Assembly (NCBI GenBank): GCA_965203365.1
Contig: OZ241878.1
Coordinates: 2,108,001-2,172,000, forward strand
Length of the DNA: 64,000 nt
Direction of reading: 5' to 3'
Source of the DNA: VYFG01 sp965203365
Lineage (GTDB): Bacteria > Pseudomonadota > Gammaproteobacteria > Arenicellales > Poriferihabitantaceae
Shown here: positions 55,069 through 63,402 of the stretch, in pieces
Layout of the letters: every line of letters begins with the position of its first letter
Numbering within the stretch: the stretch's first letter is position 1
Made by a program: the position numbers and the translations under genes
The notes under the pieces: model-generated
The model's database searches: none
Told to the model about the DNA's origin: nothing
What the model saw: the letters and a program-made list of their open reading frames with translations, nothing else

Positions 55069-55730
55069 CGACCCTTCTGGCGAAACTCCTTGAGCCAACG
55101 CGCGGTCGCCGCGCGATTGGCAGCTACTTCATCGCCGACCACGGCATGACTCTCCAGCGTATCCAGCCAAGTGTCAAGCCCAGTGCCGAACGAAACTCTG
55201 GCGCCAAGGTGGTCGAGAATATCCTGGCCCATGCGCAGCGTGGCCGGAAAAGGACAATCCGCGAGGCAAAGTCTGGTGCCACCGATATAAGGCGCCGGAT
55301 CAATGGTCTGTTGCAGTTTTTTCAATTGCTGGCAAAATCCATCCAGCAGGCCACTGAGACGATCCTCCCCAGCCATTTCCGCCCCCTGCTTGACCCACGG
55401 AAACAGCGCCCTGACCGCTGGCTCAAGCCGGGTATTGTGAAACTGGGAAATTGCGCGCTGTCTCGCCCTTTGCCGGGAATCTTCCGCCCGCATCGGAGGG
55501 TTCGGGTAAACATCCTCCAGATACTCGACGATGGCCTCGGAATCAAACAGCTTGAAGTCATCGTGTTCGATGGATGGTATCGTGCCTGGCGGCATGTAGG
55601 TCTGATATGCTGCGCTCGTGTAATGGCCTCCGGGCGGCAGGATTTCCTGATACGGAATGCGCTTGATGCGAAGAACAATCCGGACCTTGGTACAGTAGAC
55701 GCTCAACGGCAGTGCGTAGAAGCGGATCAT
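55065..55730 (-). CDS. glutathione S-transferase family protein
   Basis: The 221-residue protein has a thioredoxin-like N-terminal domain (YCTKVRIVLRIKRIPYQEI; TIPSIEHDDFKLFDSEAIVEYL) and a helical C-terminal domain. The IPSIEHDD..SEAI part binds glutathione. In catabolic clusters such proteins often carry out isomerisation, dehalogenation or ring-opening steps. It is coupled to the CMD gene by overlap. Confidence 0.9.
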   Translation of the reverse strand: MIRFYALPLSVYCTKVRIVLRIKRIPYQEILPPGGHYTSAAYQTYMPPGTIPSIEHDDFKLFDSEAIVEYLEDVYPNPPMRAEDSRQRARQRAISQFHNTRLEPAVRALFPWVKQGAEMAGEDRLSGLLDGFCQQLKKLQQTIDPAPYIGGTRLCLADCPFPATLRMGQDILDHLGARVSFGTGLDTWLDTLESHAVVGDEVAANRAATARWLKEFRQKGR

Positions 55731-56308
55731 GTCGGCCTTTTGTAGTAGCCCACTGTGTCACCGTCGGTCGTCACGCCAAGCCCGTTGAGCAGGCGATTGG
55801 CATAATTGAAGTATGCGACAACTTGGTTGATCTCGAGGATTTCACCATCCGTGCAGCCCTCGACCTTCATGGCATCGAATACAGACCGATCGATTCCTGC
55901 CACGTCCACGGTCAACCGTTCCGCATACCGTAAAAAAGCCAGTTCGCGGCCGGAAAATTCCCTCTCCGGCTGACGATCGACAAACGCCTGACGAATCCGG
56001 TCGGACCGAGGGTCATCGTTCAACAGGTGACGGGCATTGGTCCAGTGATGAGTGAAACTGTAGTCGCACCGATTCAGCAGGCTGGTATAGGAAGCCACCA
56101 CCTCCAGGAACCAGAATGGCAGCACATTGGTGTCATGGTGCAATATGCTCCGGTACAACGTCACATGACCTTTCATGGTGGCGGGACGCAAACTGTGGGC
56201 ACGCATGATGTTGTCCACCGTTCCATGAGGCGTCTTCACCAGGTCGTACATCGCCTTGAGCTCCCCTTGTGCGGCATCCAGGGGCACCATCTCGATCCAA
56301 GCGCTCAT
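55727..56308 (-). CDS. carboxymuconolactone decarboxylase-like/AhpD-fold protein
   Basis: The 193-residue protein is an alkylhydroperoxidase-like helical protein with SLLNRCDYSFTHHW at the position of the redox motif. Most relatives have CxxC there; here the second Cys is Ser, so a peroxidase cycle as in AhpD is doubtful and a decarboxylase/isomerase-like role is as likely. It overlaps both neighbouring genes by 4 bp. Confidence 0.85.
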   Translation of the reverse strand: MSAWIEMVPLDAAQGELKAMYDLVKTPHGTVDNIMRAHSLRPATMKGHVTLYRSILHHDTNVLPFWFLEVVASYTSLLNRCDYSFTHHWTNARHLLNDDPRSDRIRQAFVDRQPEREFSGRELAFLRYAERLTVDVAGIDRSVFDAMKVEGCTDGEILEINQVVAYFNYANRLLNGLGVTTDGDTVGYYKRPT

Positions 56309-57285
56309 CTCGGTTCCTCTGGATTCCGATAGGAAAACGACCGATCGAAGCGGCCGCGGATATACTCTCCGCAGGTCACATCCTCATACCGGGGCTCTTC
56401 ATTGTCCTGGATGACCGGACTGATCAGCGTGTCCCAGTCCGGATCCATCGCGATGGCAATGGAATAACGTTCTCCACCGGACGTATTGACCACCGCGTGC
56501 GGGGTTGACCGAAACCGGTCATTGCTCCAGCGGGCCAAAAGATCGCCGACATTGACCACCAGGGTTCCGGGAATCGGATGCGCCGTCAACCACTCGTCTT
56601 GGCTTGACTTGACCCGCAGTCCGCCACTCATGTCCTGTGCCAGAATGGTCATCGTGCCGTAGTCCGTATGGGGCGAGACACCATACTGATCGGTGCCCAT
56701 GCTCGGGGGTTGTGGCGGATAGTGGATCAGGGTTCCCCGGGTAATGGGTTGATTGAAGCGCCCGATAAAATAATCCTGATCAATATTCAGGCTGGCGGCG
56801 ACCGCCCGCAGCAACGCCTTTCCGCAGCGATGGGCAGCATCCATGTAGTTCAGCAACACCGGGCGCATGGCCGGCAGGAACCCCGGCCAACGGTTTGGCG
56901 GCATGAATTCGTTACCGGACAGGAAGTCCGGATTGTCGGCCGCAAACTCCATGCCCCAGATAAAGCTCTCCTTGAAGTCGTTCTTCTCTTGCCCTTCCAT
57001 TCTCGACGCGCCAAATGGTAACAAGCCACGATGGTACTCCTGGGCCAACACCTGGACTTTTTCCGTCTCTCGTCGGGCAAAAAAGTCATGGGCCATCTCG
57101 AATGCCCGTCTCATCAGGGCTTCATCAATACAATGGCCAGACACATAAAAAAATCCGATGGTGGCGGTGGCGCATCGAATCTGTTCACCGACGCCCATGA
57201 AATCCGGCTTGGTGCCGAACAGCGGAGCGATGTCGATGACTGGAATTTCCGCGACATGGATGGTGCGAACCTCAGCGTAGGTCAT
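56305..57285 (-). CDS. isopenicillin-N-synthase-like 2-oxoglutarate/Fe(II) oxygenase
   Basis: The 326-residue oxygenase has the N-terminal DIOX_N domain (IPVIDIAPLF) and iron ligands H206, D208 (SPHTDYG) and H263 (STPHAVV), with R273/S275 in RYSIA for 2-oxoglutarate. ATG 57285 has a run of eleven G just before it. A GTG at 57306 in frame would include that run in the coding sequence, so tract length would then switch the frame. The gene follows the permease gene directly. Confidence 0.88.
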   Translation of the reverse strand: MTYAEVRTIHVAEIPVIDIAPLFGTKPDFMGVGEQIRCATATIGFFYVSGHCIDEALMRRAFEMAHDFFARRETEKVQVLAQEYHRGLLPFGASRMEGQEKNDFKESFIWGMEFAADNPDFLSGNEFMPPNRWPGFLPAMRPVLLNYMDAAHRCGKALLRAVAASLNIDQDYFIGRFNQPITRGTLIHYPPQPPSMGTDQYGVSPHTDYGTMTILAQDMSGGLRVKSSQDEWLTAHPIPGTLVVNVGDLLARWSNDRFRSTPHAVVNTSGGERYSIAIAMDPDWDTLISPVIQDNEEPRYEDVTCGEYIRGRFDRSFSYRNPEEPR

Positions 57286-57288
57286 CAG

Positions 57289-57299
57289 CCCCCCCCCCC
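57289..57299 (-). repeat. G11 homopolymer at the start of the IPNS-like gene
   Basis: On the minus strand eleven G lie between the permease stop and the ATG at 57285, 3 bp from it. It occupies the ribosome-binding position, or codons 3-6 if GTG 57306 is the start. Either way, slippage could alter expression. Confidence 0.6.
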
Positions 57300-57302
57300 T
57301 CG

Positions 57303-58112
57303 TCACTGTTCGGTTTGGGTGGACCCGCCCAATCGTTCATCCGCGCCCATCCGGCGCTCAAGACGGCGCACCCCAGCCGAAACGACCAGTACCAGCAACA
57401 GGTATTCAATGGCGACGAAGGTGTAGATCTCCAGCGGACGGTACTCGGTCACCGCCAGCTCGTTTCCCCGCCGCAGCACCTCCGAGACGCCAATGACGGA
57501 GACCAGCGATGTCATCTTGAGCATGATTACCAACTGGTTGCCGATCGCCGGCAAGGAGCGTCTGAGGGCCTGGGGGAAAATCACGAAACGCATGGTATCG
57601 AAGTAGGTCAACCCGAGCGCATGAGATGCTTCAAACTGGCCCCGTGCGATCGACTGGACGCCCCCCCGAAAGATTTCCGCCATAAACGCCGACCCGTAGA
57701 TGGACAATGCCAGCATGCCGGCCGGATAGGGCGACAACGTGATATCAATCATGATGGGCAGTCCATAATACACCCAGAAGATCGACACCAACGGCGGTAT
57801 GGAGCGAAAGACTTCGACATAGGCTCGGTAGATCCAACGCCACCCGCGCCCCTGGGCAAGGCCCATCAGGCTGATCAGGAATCCCACCACGTTGGAGATG
57901 ATGACGCAGCAGACGGTCAGGGCAATGGTCCAAGGAATGCCGGACAACAGGAACGCCAGATTGATCCGCCCTCTCTTCAACGTCGGATCCACCACGTACC
58001 AGCCCCATTGCTGGGAACTGGCGCAGCCTGCGAGCAGAACCCCGACCACCAGAATCAGCAGGATTCTGTGGTGAGCGCACTGCGGAAATCCACGACCAGA
58101 CAAGAGCATCAA
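57303..58112 (-). CDS. polar amino-acid-type ABC transporter permease
   Basis: The 269-residue membrane protein has EAA loop RGQFEASHALGLTYFDTMRF and VIFPQALRRSLPAI. The first membrane segment ends in LLAGCASS, which mimics a lipobox but is probably just a helix. Start TTG 58112 or ATG 58109. It is the only permease of its set in the window. The binding protein at 59650 may belong to it; an ATPase gene is not seen nearby. Confidence 0.88.
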   Translation of the reverse strand: MMLLSGRGFPQCAHHRILLILVVGVLLAGCASSQQWGWYVVDPTLKRGRINLAFLLSGIPWTIALTVCCVIISNVVGFLISLMGLAQGRGWRWIYRAYVEVFRSIPPLVSIFWVYYGLPIMIDITLSPYPAGMLALSIYGSAFMAEIFRGGVQSIARGQFEASHALGLTYFDTMRFVIFPQALRRSLPAIGNQLVIMLKMTSLVSVIGVSEVLRRGNELAVTEYRPLEIYTFVAIEYLLLVLVVSAGVRRLERRMGADERLGGSTQTEQ

Positions 58113-58165
58113 TATCGTTTTGTTATATGGAAAGCGCCAGCGAACTGGCCTGGGTTCCAGTCATC

Positions 58166-58171
58166 TTGACA
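58166..58171 (+). promoter_or_regulatory. candidate -35 element of Rieske paralog 3 operon
   Basis: A perfect TTGACA lies 63 bp before the start at 58234, in the divergent interval. The matching -10 (ATACCA at 17 bp) is weak, so this is tentative. Confidence 0.3.
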
Positions 58172-58233
58172 CCTGACGATGACTGCGAATACCATCCAAT
58201 TTTAGCGCGATTCGACAGTGCATTGTCCCTGAC

Positions 58234-59577
58234 ATGAACGAAAGCCAAAGCGGGCCGACCGGGTTCCAAGGATATCACATCCCCATCCATGGCGAACCGG
58301 ACCCGGAACTTACGCATGTCGACAGAGGGACTCCTTGTGGCGAGTATCTGCGCCGATTCTGGCAGCCGGTTGCGCTGTGTTCGGAACTGGGCGATCTGCC
58401 GATCAAGGTGGATGTCTTGGGCGAAGCACTGGTCTTGTTTCGCGACCGTCGTGGCCGTCTCGGGCTGCTGCATCGACATTGTGCTCACCGCGGCGCTTCG
58501 CTGGAGTACGGCATTATCGTCGAGCAAGGGATTATCTGTTGTTATCACGGCTGGCATTACGATACCGACGGCACCCTGATCCGGGCGGGATCCGAGCCCG
58601 TGGACAGTCCCGTGTGTCGGCACGTGGTCCAGGGCGCTTATCCAACCCATGAACACCACGGTATCATCTTTGCCTATCTGGGACCACCGCCATTGAAGCC
58701 CCCTTTTCCGGTCTTCGATACACAACACCAGGCAGATACGCAAGCCGTCCCGTTCGCCATCACGACACCCTGCAACTGGTTACAGGTCTACGAAAACACC
58801 CAGGACCCGGTTCATGTCCTGCACCTGCACGCCCGCTCCAGCGGCGTGCAATTCGGTGCGGCTTCCGGCGTTGACCAAGAAATCGACTATCGTAACACTC
58901 CCCTCGGCATGATCAACCTGCAATCTCGTCGTGTCGGCGACATGCTCTGGATTCGCAGTACCGAATCGATTCTGCCCAACGCCAACCAGACCGGGGCCAT
59001 CTTCGAGGAAGCGACCTGTGAAAAATATTTCCAACGCAGCGCCATCTTGCGTTGGATGGTGCCGATCAACAATTTTGTCACGCGTACCATTGGCTGGCGC
59101 TTTTTCAGCGACGAATTGGATCCCGATGGACGGGGGAACCGTCATCAGGTGGGGCTCGAAAAAATCGACTTTATTGGCCAGACCGAAGAGGAACGACCCT
59201 ATCAGGAGCGCCAGCAACAACCGGGTGACTACGAAGCCCAGGTCTCGCAGGGGGTCATCGCCGTGCATGCACTGGAACATCATGGCGGCTCCGACGCGGG
59301 CGTCATCCGGCTACGCCACCTGCTACGCCGACAGGTTCGCCACCTGTCCGACAGGATGTCACCCGATTATCCGCCGACCGGCCCGGAGGGTATCGCCACC
59401 TATACACAGGACAGCGTCGCCCCGTGGCCGGAAAACACCAACGGTCTGGATGAACGCCAGCTTTTGCGGGATTCCGGAAACCGCGTGGCCCAAGCGATCA
59501 TTGAGAGTGCCGAACTGCCCACCGGGCAGCGCCAGCGGCTCGTCCGGGAAGCTCTCAGTCTCACCGGGGCCACCTGA
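58234..59577 (+). CDS. Rieske non-heme iron oxygenase, catalytic subunit (paralog 3)
   Basis: The 447-residue enzyme has Rieske ligands C83, H85, C102, H105 (HRHCAHRG, CCYHGW) and iron-site D191, H194, H199 (TQDPVHVLHLH). Its motif spacing is identical to paralog 2. It leads a plus-strand operon with a binding protein and hydrolases and is divergent from the permease/IPNS/GMC operon. The reductase is not encoded here. Confidence 0.9.
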   Translation: MNESQSGPTGFQGYHIPIHGEPDPELTHVDRGTPCGEYLRRFWQPVALCSELGDLPIKVDVLGEALVLFRDRRGRLGLLHRHCAHRGASLEYGIIVEQGIICCYHGWHYDTDGTLIRAGSEPVDSPVCRHVVQGAYPTHEHHGIIFAYLGPPPLKPPFPVFDTQHQADTQAVPFAITTPCNWLQVYENTQDPVHVLHLHARSSGVQFGAASGVDQEIDYRNTPLGMINLQSRRVGDMLWIRSTESILPNANQTGAIFEEATCEKYFQRSAILRWMVPINNFVTRTIGWRFFSDELDPDGRGNRHQVGLEKIDFIGQTEEERPYQERQQQPGDYEAQVSQGVIAVHALEHHGGSDAGVIRLRHLLRRQVRHLSDRMSPDYPPTGPEGIATYTQDSVAPWPENTNGLDERQLLRDSGNRVAQAIIESAELPTGQRQRLVREALSLTGAT

Positions 59578-59649
59578 TCGACTGACGCCACATTTCATCC
59601 ATTCGGTGACTGTGGCCCGATTCCAACCATCACGAAAGAGGAACAACTT

Positions 59650-60444
59650 ATGATCGCAAGACAACTCGTGGCTTTGGCGACTGGCCTGTCGGCCCTGCTG
59701 CTGTCCACGGCCACCCTGGCCCAAAACCCATCCATTCTGAACAAGGTACTGGACAGCGGCATACTGAAAGTCGGCACTACCGGTGATTTCAATCCCATGT
59801 CCTTCAAGGATCCAGAAACCAAGGCATACCGAGGTCACCAGATCGATGCGGCCAGGCAACTGGCCGAGGATATGGGCGTGGAAGTGGAATTCGTGCCCAC
59901 CGACTGGAAGACACTGATCAACGGCGTGGTCGCCGGCAAGTACGATGTCGTCATGACCGGCACATCCATGACCGTCAGCCGGGCCAAGGCGGCCGGCTAC
60001 ACCATTCCCTGGGGTCGTACCGGCTATCTGCCATTGACCCGGGCAGACATCGCGGACCGATTCCAGTCCTGGGACGATATCAACCAGCCTGACGTCACCG
60101 TGGGTTACAACCTGGGCACCTCCTTCGCCGACTTCGTGAAGCTGAAACTGCCCAATGCCCAGGTCAAGGAAGTGGAATCGCCGGCACGGGACTGGCAAGA
60201 TCTCCTGGCCGGTCGGGTGGACGTGACCATTTCCAGCATCTTGGAGGCCGGTGAACTGTCCAGCACCCATGACGCTCTGGTCATTCCGTTTCAGACAGTG
60301 GCCAACAGTCTCCCGCTGTCATTCATCGCACCGCAGGGAGACCATGTCTGGCTGGGCTTTCTCAACAACTGGATGCGCATCCAGCACGAGACCGGCTACT
60401 TCAAGACCTTGAATGAGAAATGGGGCATTCAGGGTCAGGACTGA
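59650..60444 (+). CDS. periplasmic substrate-binding protein (family 3)
   Basis: The 264-residue protein has a signal peptide (...ATGLSALLLSTATLAQ). The mature start GILKVGTTGDFNPMSF, a VEFVPTDWKTLINGVVAGKYD stretch in parts and VMTGTSMTVSRA are typical. A GAAAGAGGAAC sequence precedes the ATG. It probably serves the permease at 57303, since both flank the Rieske gene. Confidence 0.9.
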   Translation: MIARQLVALATGLSALLLSTATLAQNPSILNKVLDSGILKVGTTGDFNPMSFKDPETKAYRGHQIDAARQLAEDMGVEVEFVPTDWKTLINGVVAGKYDVVMTGTSMTVSRAKAAGYTIPWGRTGYLPLTRADIADRFQSWDDINQPDVTVGYNLGTSFADFVKLKLPNAQVKEVESPARDWQDLLAGRVDVTISSILEAGELSSTHDALVIPFQTVANSLPLSFIAPQGDHVWLGFLNNWMRIQHETGYFKTLNEKWGIQGQD

Positions 60445-60494
60445 TCCAGACCCAACTTCCCGGTTCACTCGGCCACTGATCGGGCGAACCGGGC

Positions 60495-61298
60495 ATGCAT
60501 CTGACCTATTCCACCTGGCCACAGGTCCGGGATTATCTGGCCGCCTACGATGGCATCGTCATCCCGCTGGGTTCCACCGAACAGCATGGCCCGACCGGAT
60601 ATTTTGGGACCGATTCCATCTGTGCGGCATCCATTGCCGAACACGCTGCCCACTCGCGGGACGACCTCCTGGTCGCCCCGGTGCTGGCGTATAGTCCGGC
60701 GCAGTTCAACCTGGGCTTCGCCGGCAGCATATCGCTGCGCTGCAGCACGTTGATCGAGCTGGTGAAGGATGTCGTCCACTCACTGGCCGCTGGCGGATTT
60801 CGCCGATTCTATTTTCTCAACGGGCATGGCGCAAACATCGCACCCATGCGGTGTGCGATACACGATCTTTATCACGCCCTGAGCACCGGTCAGAATGCGA
60901 CCCTCGGCCAACCCGACTTCCGCCTGCGCAGTTGGTGGGAACTGCCGGGCATGGAGACCTTGCGCCAAAGGATGTTCGGTGATCGCGAGGGAATACACGC
61001 CACCCCCAGTGAAATCGCCATCACCTTGGCGAACCACCCATCGCAGTCCATCGAAGGCGAATTGGTGTTCAGGGCGCTCGAGCCCGTGGAAATGCGAGCA
61101 CATGCAGGAGACAATCACCAGGACGCCTCTCGTCATCGGGCCACATTTCCCGATGGGTGTGTCGGCTCCGACCCTTCCTTGGCGAGTCAGGCACTGGGGA
61201 AAGAGATACTGGCCGAGGCCGCCCGGGCTTTTCGCGACGACTATCTGGAATTCACGTCGATTTCCAGCGGACAACCGACCCCATCCAACACGCCGTGA
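60495..61298 (+). CDS. creatininase-family amidohydrolase
   Basis: The 267-residue metal-dependent hydrolase has VIPLGSTEQHGP (metal E and H), FGTDSI (metal D), FLNGHGAN (metal H) and GIHATPSEIAI. Family members open creatinine or cleave related cyclic or formyl amides. With the adjacent oxygenase it may hydrolyse a lactam or cyclic amide made by oxidation. It is the third gene of the operon. Confidence 0.88.
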   Translation: MHLTYSTWPQVRDYLAAYDGIVIPLGSTEQHGPTGYFGTDSICAASIAEHAAHSRDDLLVAPVLAYSPAQFNLGFAGSISLRCSTLIELVKDVVHSLAAGGFRRFYFLNGHGANIAPMRCAIHDLYHALSTGQNATLGQPDFRLRSWWELPGMETLRQRMFGDREGIHATPSEIAITLANHPSQSIEGELVFRALEPVEMRAHAGDNHQDASRHRATFPDGCVGSDPSLASQALGKEILAEAARAFRDDYLEFTSISSGQPTPSNTP

Positions 61299-61306
61299 GA
61301 CCGACC

Positions 61307-62389
61307 ATGGATCATCTGGCCATTGGGGCCGACAACCTGCTGCTTCGCGCCATGGGCGTTTGTCGCGGCCAACGGATACTCGTGGTGGCAGAGCCCGATG
61401 ACGAGACGTTGTTTGACAAGCGACTGGTCGACTTCATCATTGATCGCGCCATCGGCCATGGCGTCACGGCCGTGCGACAGTCCCCGGCACTGGTCGCGGA
61501 TCCGAAGGACTTTCCCCGGGACATTCTGCAGTTGATGCAGGCGGTCGACCAGACTCTGTTTCTCAGCCGACTGGGAGACTATTGTCGTTTCACGGAACTC
61601 GAGGCCCCCTGTCGCAAAACCATCTGCTACGTCCACCATCTCGATCAGTTGGGTTCTGCGTTTGCGCGGATATGCCATCGACTTTTCCATTCGCTGCTGG
61701 AGCGGTTTGAATCCGAGCTGTCCGCGGCCCGGCGGTGGCGTATCCAGTGCCCGCTGGGCACCGACATCGGGGGTGAGGGGGTCGGGGCGTTCCCTCCGGA
61801 TGACGACCGATTCGCCATGCACCTTTTTCCGGTCACCACCTTCCGACCGGTTTCTTGTCACAACGCATCGGGTCGGGTCGTCTTGTCTCGCTGGCTGATA
61901 CCGGGAGCCGCTCCCAAGGTCGACAAGGCGTACATGGTATTGGAAGACCCGATTGTGGCGGAAGTCTCTCGGGGTGAACTCACCGGATTCATGGGCCCCA
62001 CCGACTCCGTGCAGGCGGCGCATCGCCACTATGATCATGTCGCCGAAAGCCTGAGCATCCGCCGCAATCGAGTCCATTCCTGGCATGCGGGTTTGAACCC
62101 CTTTGCCCGGTTTGATGGCGACCTGGCGACGGACCAGGGACTGGCCGAATGGGAATCCATCTCCTTCGCCAGCCCCCGATATCTTCACTTCCATACCTGC
62201 GGTGACGTGCCGCCCGGCGAGATCACTTGGTCAGTATTCAATCCCACCGTACAGATCGATGGGGAGACATGTTGGCAGGACGGTCAATTCCTCTGGCTCC
62301 GACGACCGGATATCCGTGCGATGCTGGCCGCCACCCCCGGTGCCCTTTCGCTCCTGGAACCCAGTGCCGGTATCGGTGTCGGCCAGTGA
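61307..62389 (+). CDS. M29-like (leucyl aminopeptidase-like) protein
   Basis: The 360-residue protein resembles the peptidase-M29-like group. It has an N-terminal GQRILVVAEPDDETLFD, a central IQCPLGTDIGGEG and a late CGDVPPGEITWSVFNPTV where M29 enzymes have P.GE metal-site residues. The metal-ligand set is not complete enough for me to claim peptidase activity. ATG 61307 is used; a GTG at 61295 overlapping the previous stop (GTGA) is equally plausible. It lies between two hydrolases in the operon. Confidence 0.6.
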   Translation: MDHLAIGADNLLLRAMGVCRGQRILVVAEPDDETLFDKRLVDFIIDRAIGHGVTAVRQSPALVADPKDFPRDILQLMQAVDQTLFLSRLGDYCRFTELEAPCRKTICYVHHLDQLGSAFARICHRLFHSLLERFESELSAARRWRIQCPLGTDIGGEGVGAFPPDDDRFAMHLFPVTTFRPVSCHNASGRVVLSRWLIPGAAPKVDKAYMVLEDPIVAEVSRGELTGFMGPTDSVQAAHRHYDHVAESLSIRRNRVHSWHAGLNPFARFDGDLATDQGLAEWESISFASPRYLHFHTCGDVPPGEITWSVFNPTVQIDGETCWQDGQFLWLRRPDIRAMLAATPGALSLLEPSAGIGVGQ

Positions 62390-63402
62390 CCGACTGCCGT
62401 TACTATGCGCTCGGTGACGTCACCCTCCAGTCCGGCGAGCGTCTGTCGGATGCCCGGCTCGGCTATCAAACCTATGGGACGCTGAACCGCAACGGCGACA
62501 ACGCGATTCTTTTGCCGACGTTCTATACGGGAACCCATGTGCGCAACGAGGGGTTCTTTGGTCCCGGACGCGCACTGAATCCTGAACGGCATTTCATCGT
62601 CTCCATCAATCTGTTCGGCAACGGGATTTCGACCTCACCGAGCAATGCCCATCCGGATTGCGCCGGGCACCGGTTTCCCCGGGTAACCTTCTTCGACAAT
62701 GTGGCCTGCCAGCATCGCCTGTTGACCGAAGGTCTGGGCATCGAATGTCTCGCCCTGGTAACGGGCTGGTCCATGGGCGGCTGCCAGAGCTATCAGTGGG
62801 CGGCACAATACCCGGATATGGTCCGCGCCGCAGTCCCCTTTTGTGGATCCGCCCGGACATCGCCCCACAACCGGGTTTTCCTGGAAGGCGTCAAGGCAGC
62901 CCTGCTGGCCGACGCCCAGTTTGCCGACGGTCGATATACCCGACCCCCAGAGCGTGGTCTGCGGGCCTTCGGCCGGGTCTATGCCGGATGGGCCTACTCG
63001 CAGACATTTTTCCGGGAAGGCCTGTTTCGCCAATTGGGATTCGACACCTATGAAGACCTCCTGCTGAGCTGGGAGGAAGACCATCTGCACTGGGATGCCA
63101 ATGACCTGCTGGCCATGTTGTCGACCTGGCAATGCGGTGACATCAGCGCCAATGACCGATATGACGGCGACTTTCAGCGTGCACTGGGCGCCATCCAGGC
63201 TCGGCTCATCACCATTTCCTGCAGTGACGACCTGTATTTCCCGCCCGAAGACAATGCCCTGGAAGTCTCCCATATCCGCGCCGGTGAGATGCGCATACAC
63301 CACTCTCCCTGGGGGCACTGCAGCGCCTCACCGGGAAATGATGCCGGCTTCCATCGGTTGCTGGACCAGTGCCTCTACGAAGTGCTGGAACAGACGTCGT
63401 GA
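62386..63402 (+). CDS. MetX-like alpha/beta hydrolase (homoserine acetyltransferase family)
   Basis: The 338-residue protein has the MetX-type start LGYQTYGTLN, a LPTFYTGTH strand, nucleophile Ser in TGWSMGGCQSYQWA, a late acid in SDDLYFPPED and C-terminal His in PWGHCSASPG. Members acetylate homoserine or act as hydrolases in degradation clusters. Nothing else here concerns methionine, so a catabolic hydrolase is favoured. GTG 62386 overlaps the preceding stop (GTGA). Confidence 0.85.
   Translation: MTDCRYYALGDVTLQSGERLSDARLGYQTYGTLNRNGDNAILLPTFYTGTHVRNEGFFGPGRALNPERHFIVSINLFGNGISTSPSNAHPDCAGHRFPRVTFFDNVACQHRLLTEGLGIECLALVTGWSMGGCQSYQWAAQYPDMVRAAVPFCGSARTSPHNRVFLEGVKAALLADAQFADGRYTRPPERGLRAFGRVYAGWAYSQTFFREGLFRQLGFDTYEDLLLSWEEDHLHWDANDLLAMLSTWQCGDISANDRYDGDFQRALGAIQARLITISCSDDLYFPPEDNALEVSHIRAGEMRIHHSPWGHCSASPGNDAGFHRLLDQCLYEVLEQTS

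Noticed and set aside
57303..58112. Lipoprotein reading of the permease because of LLAGC
   Set aside because: The remaining protein is a multi-spanning ABC permease with an EAA loop; the match is in its first membrane helix.
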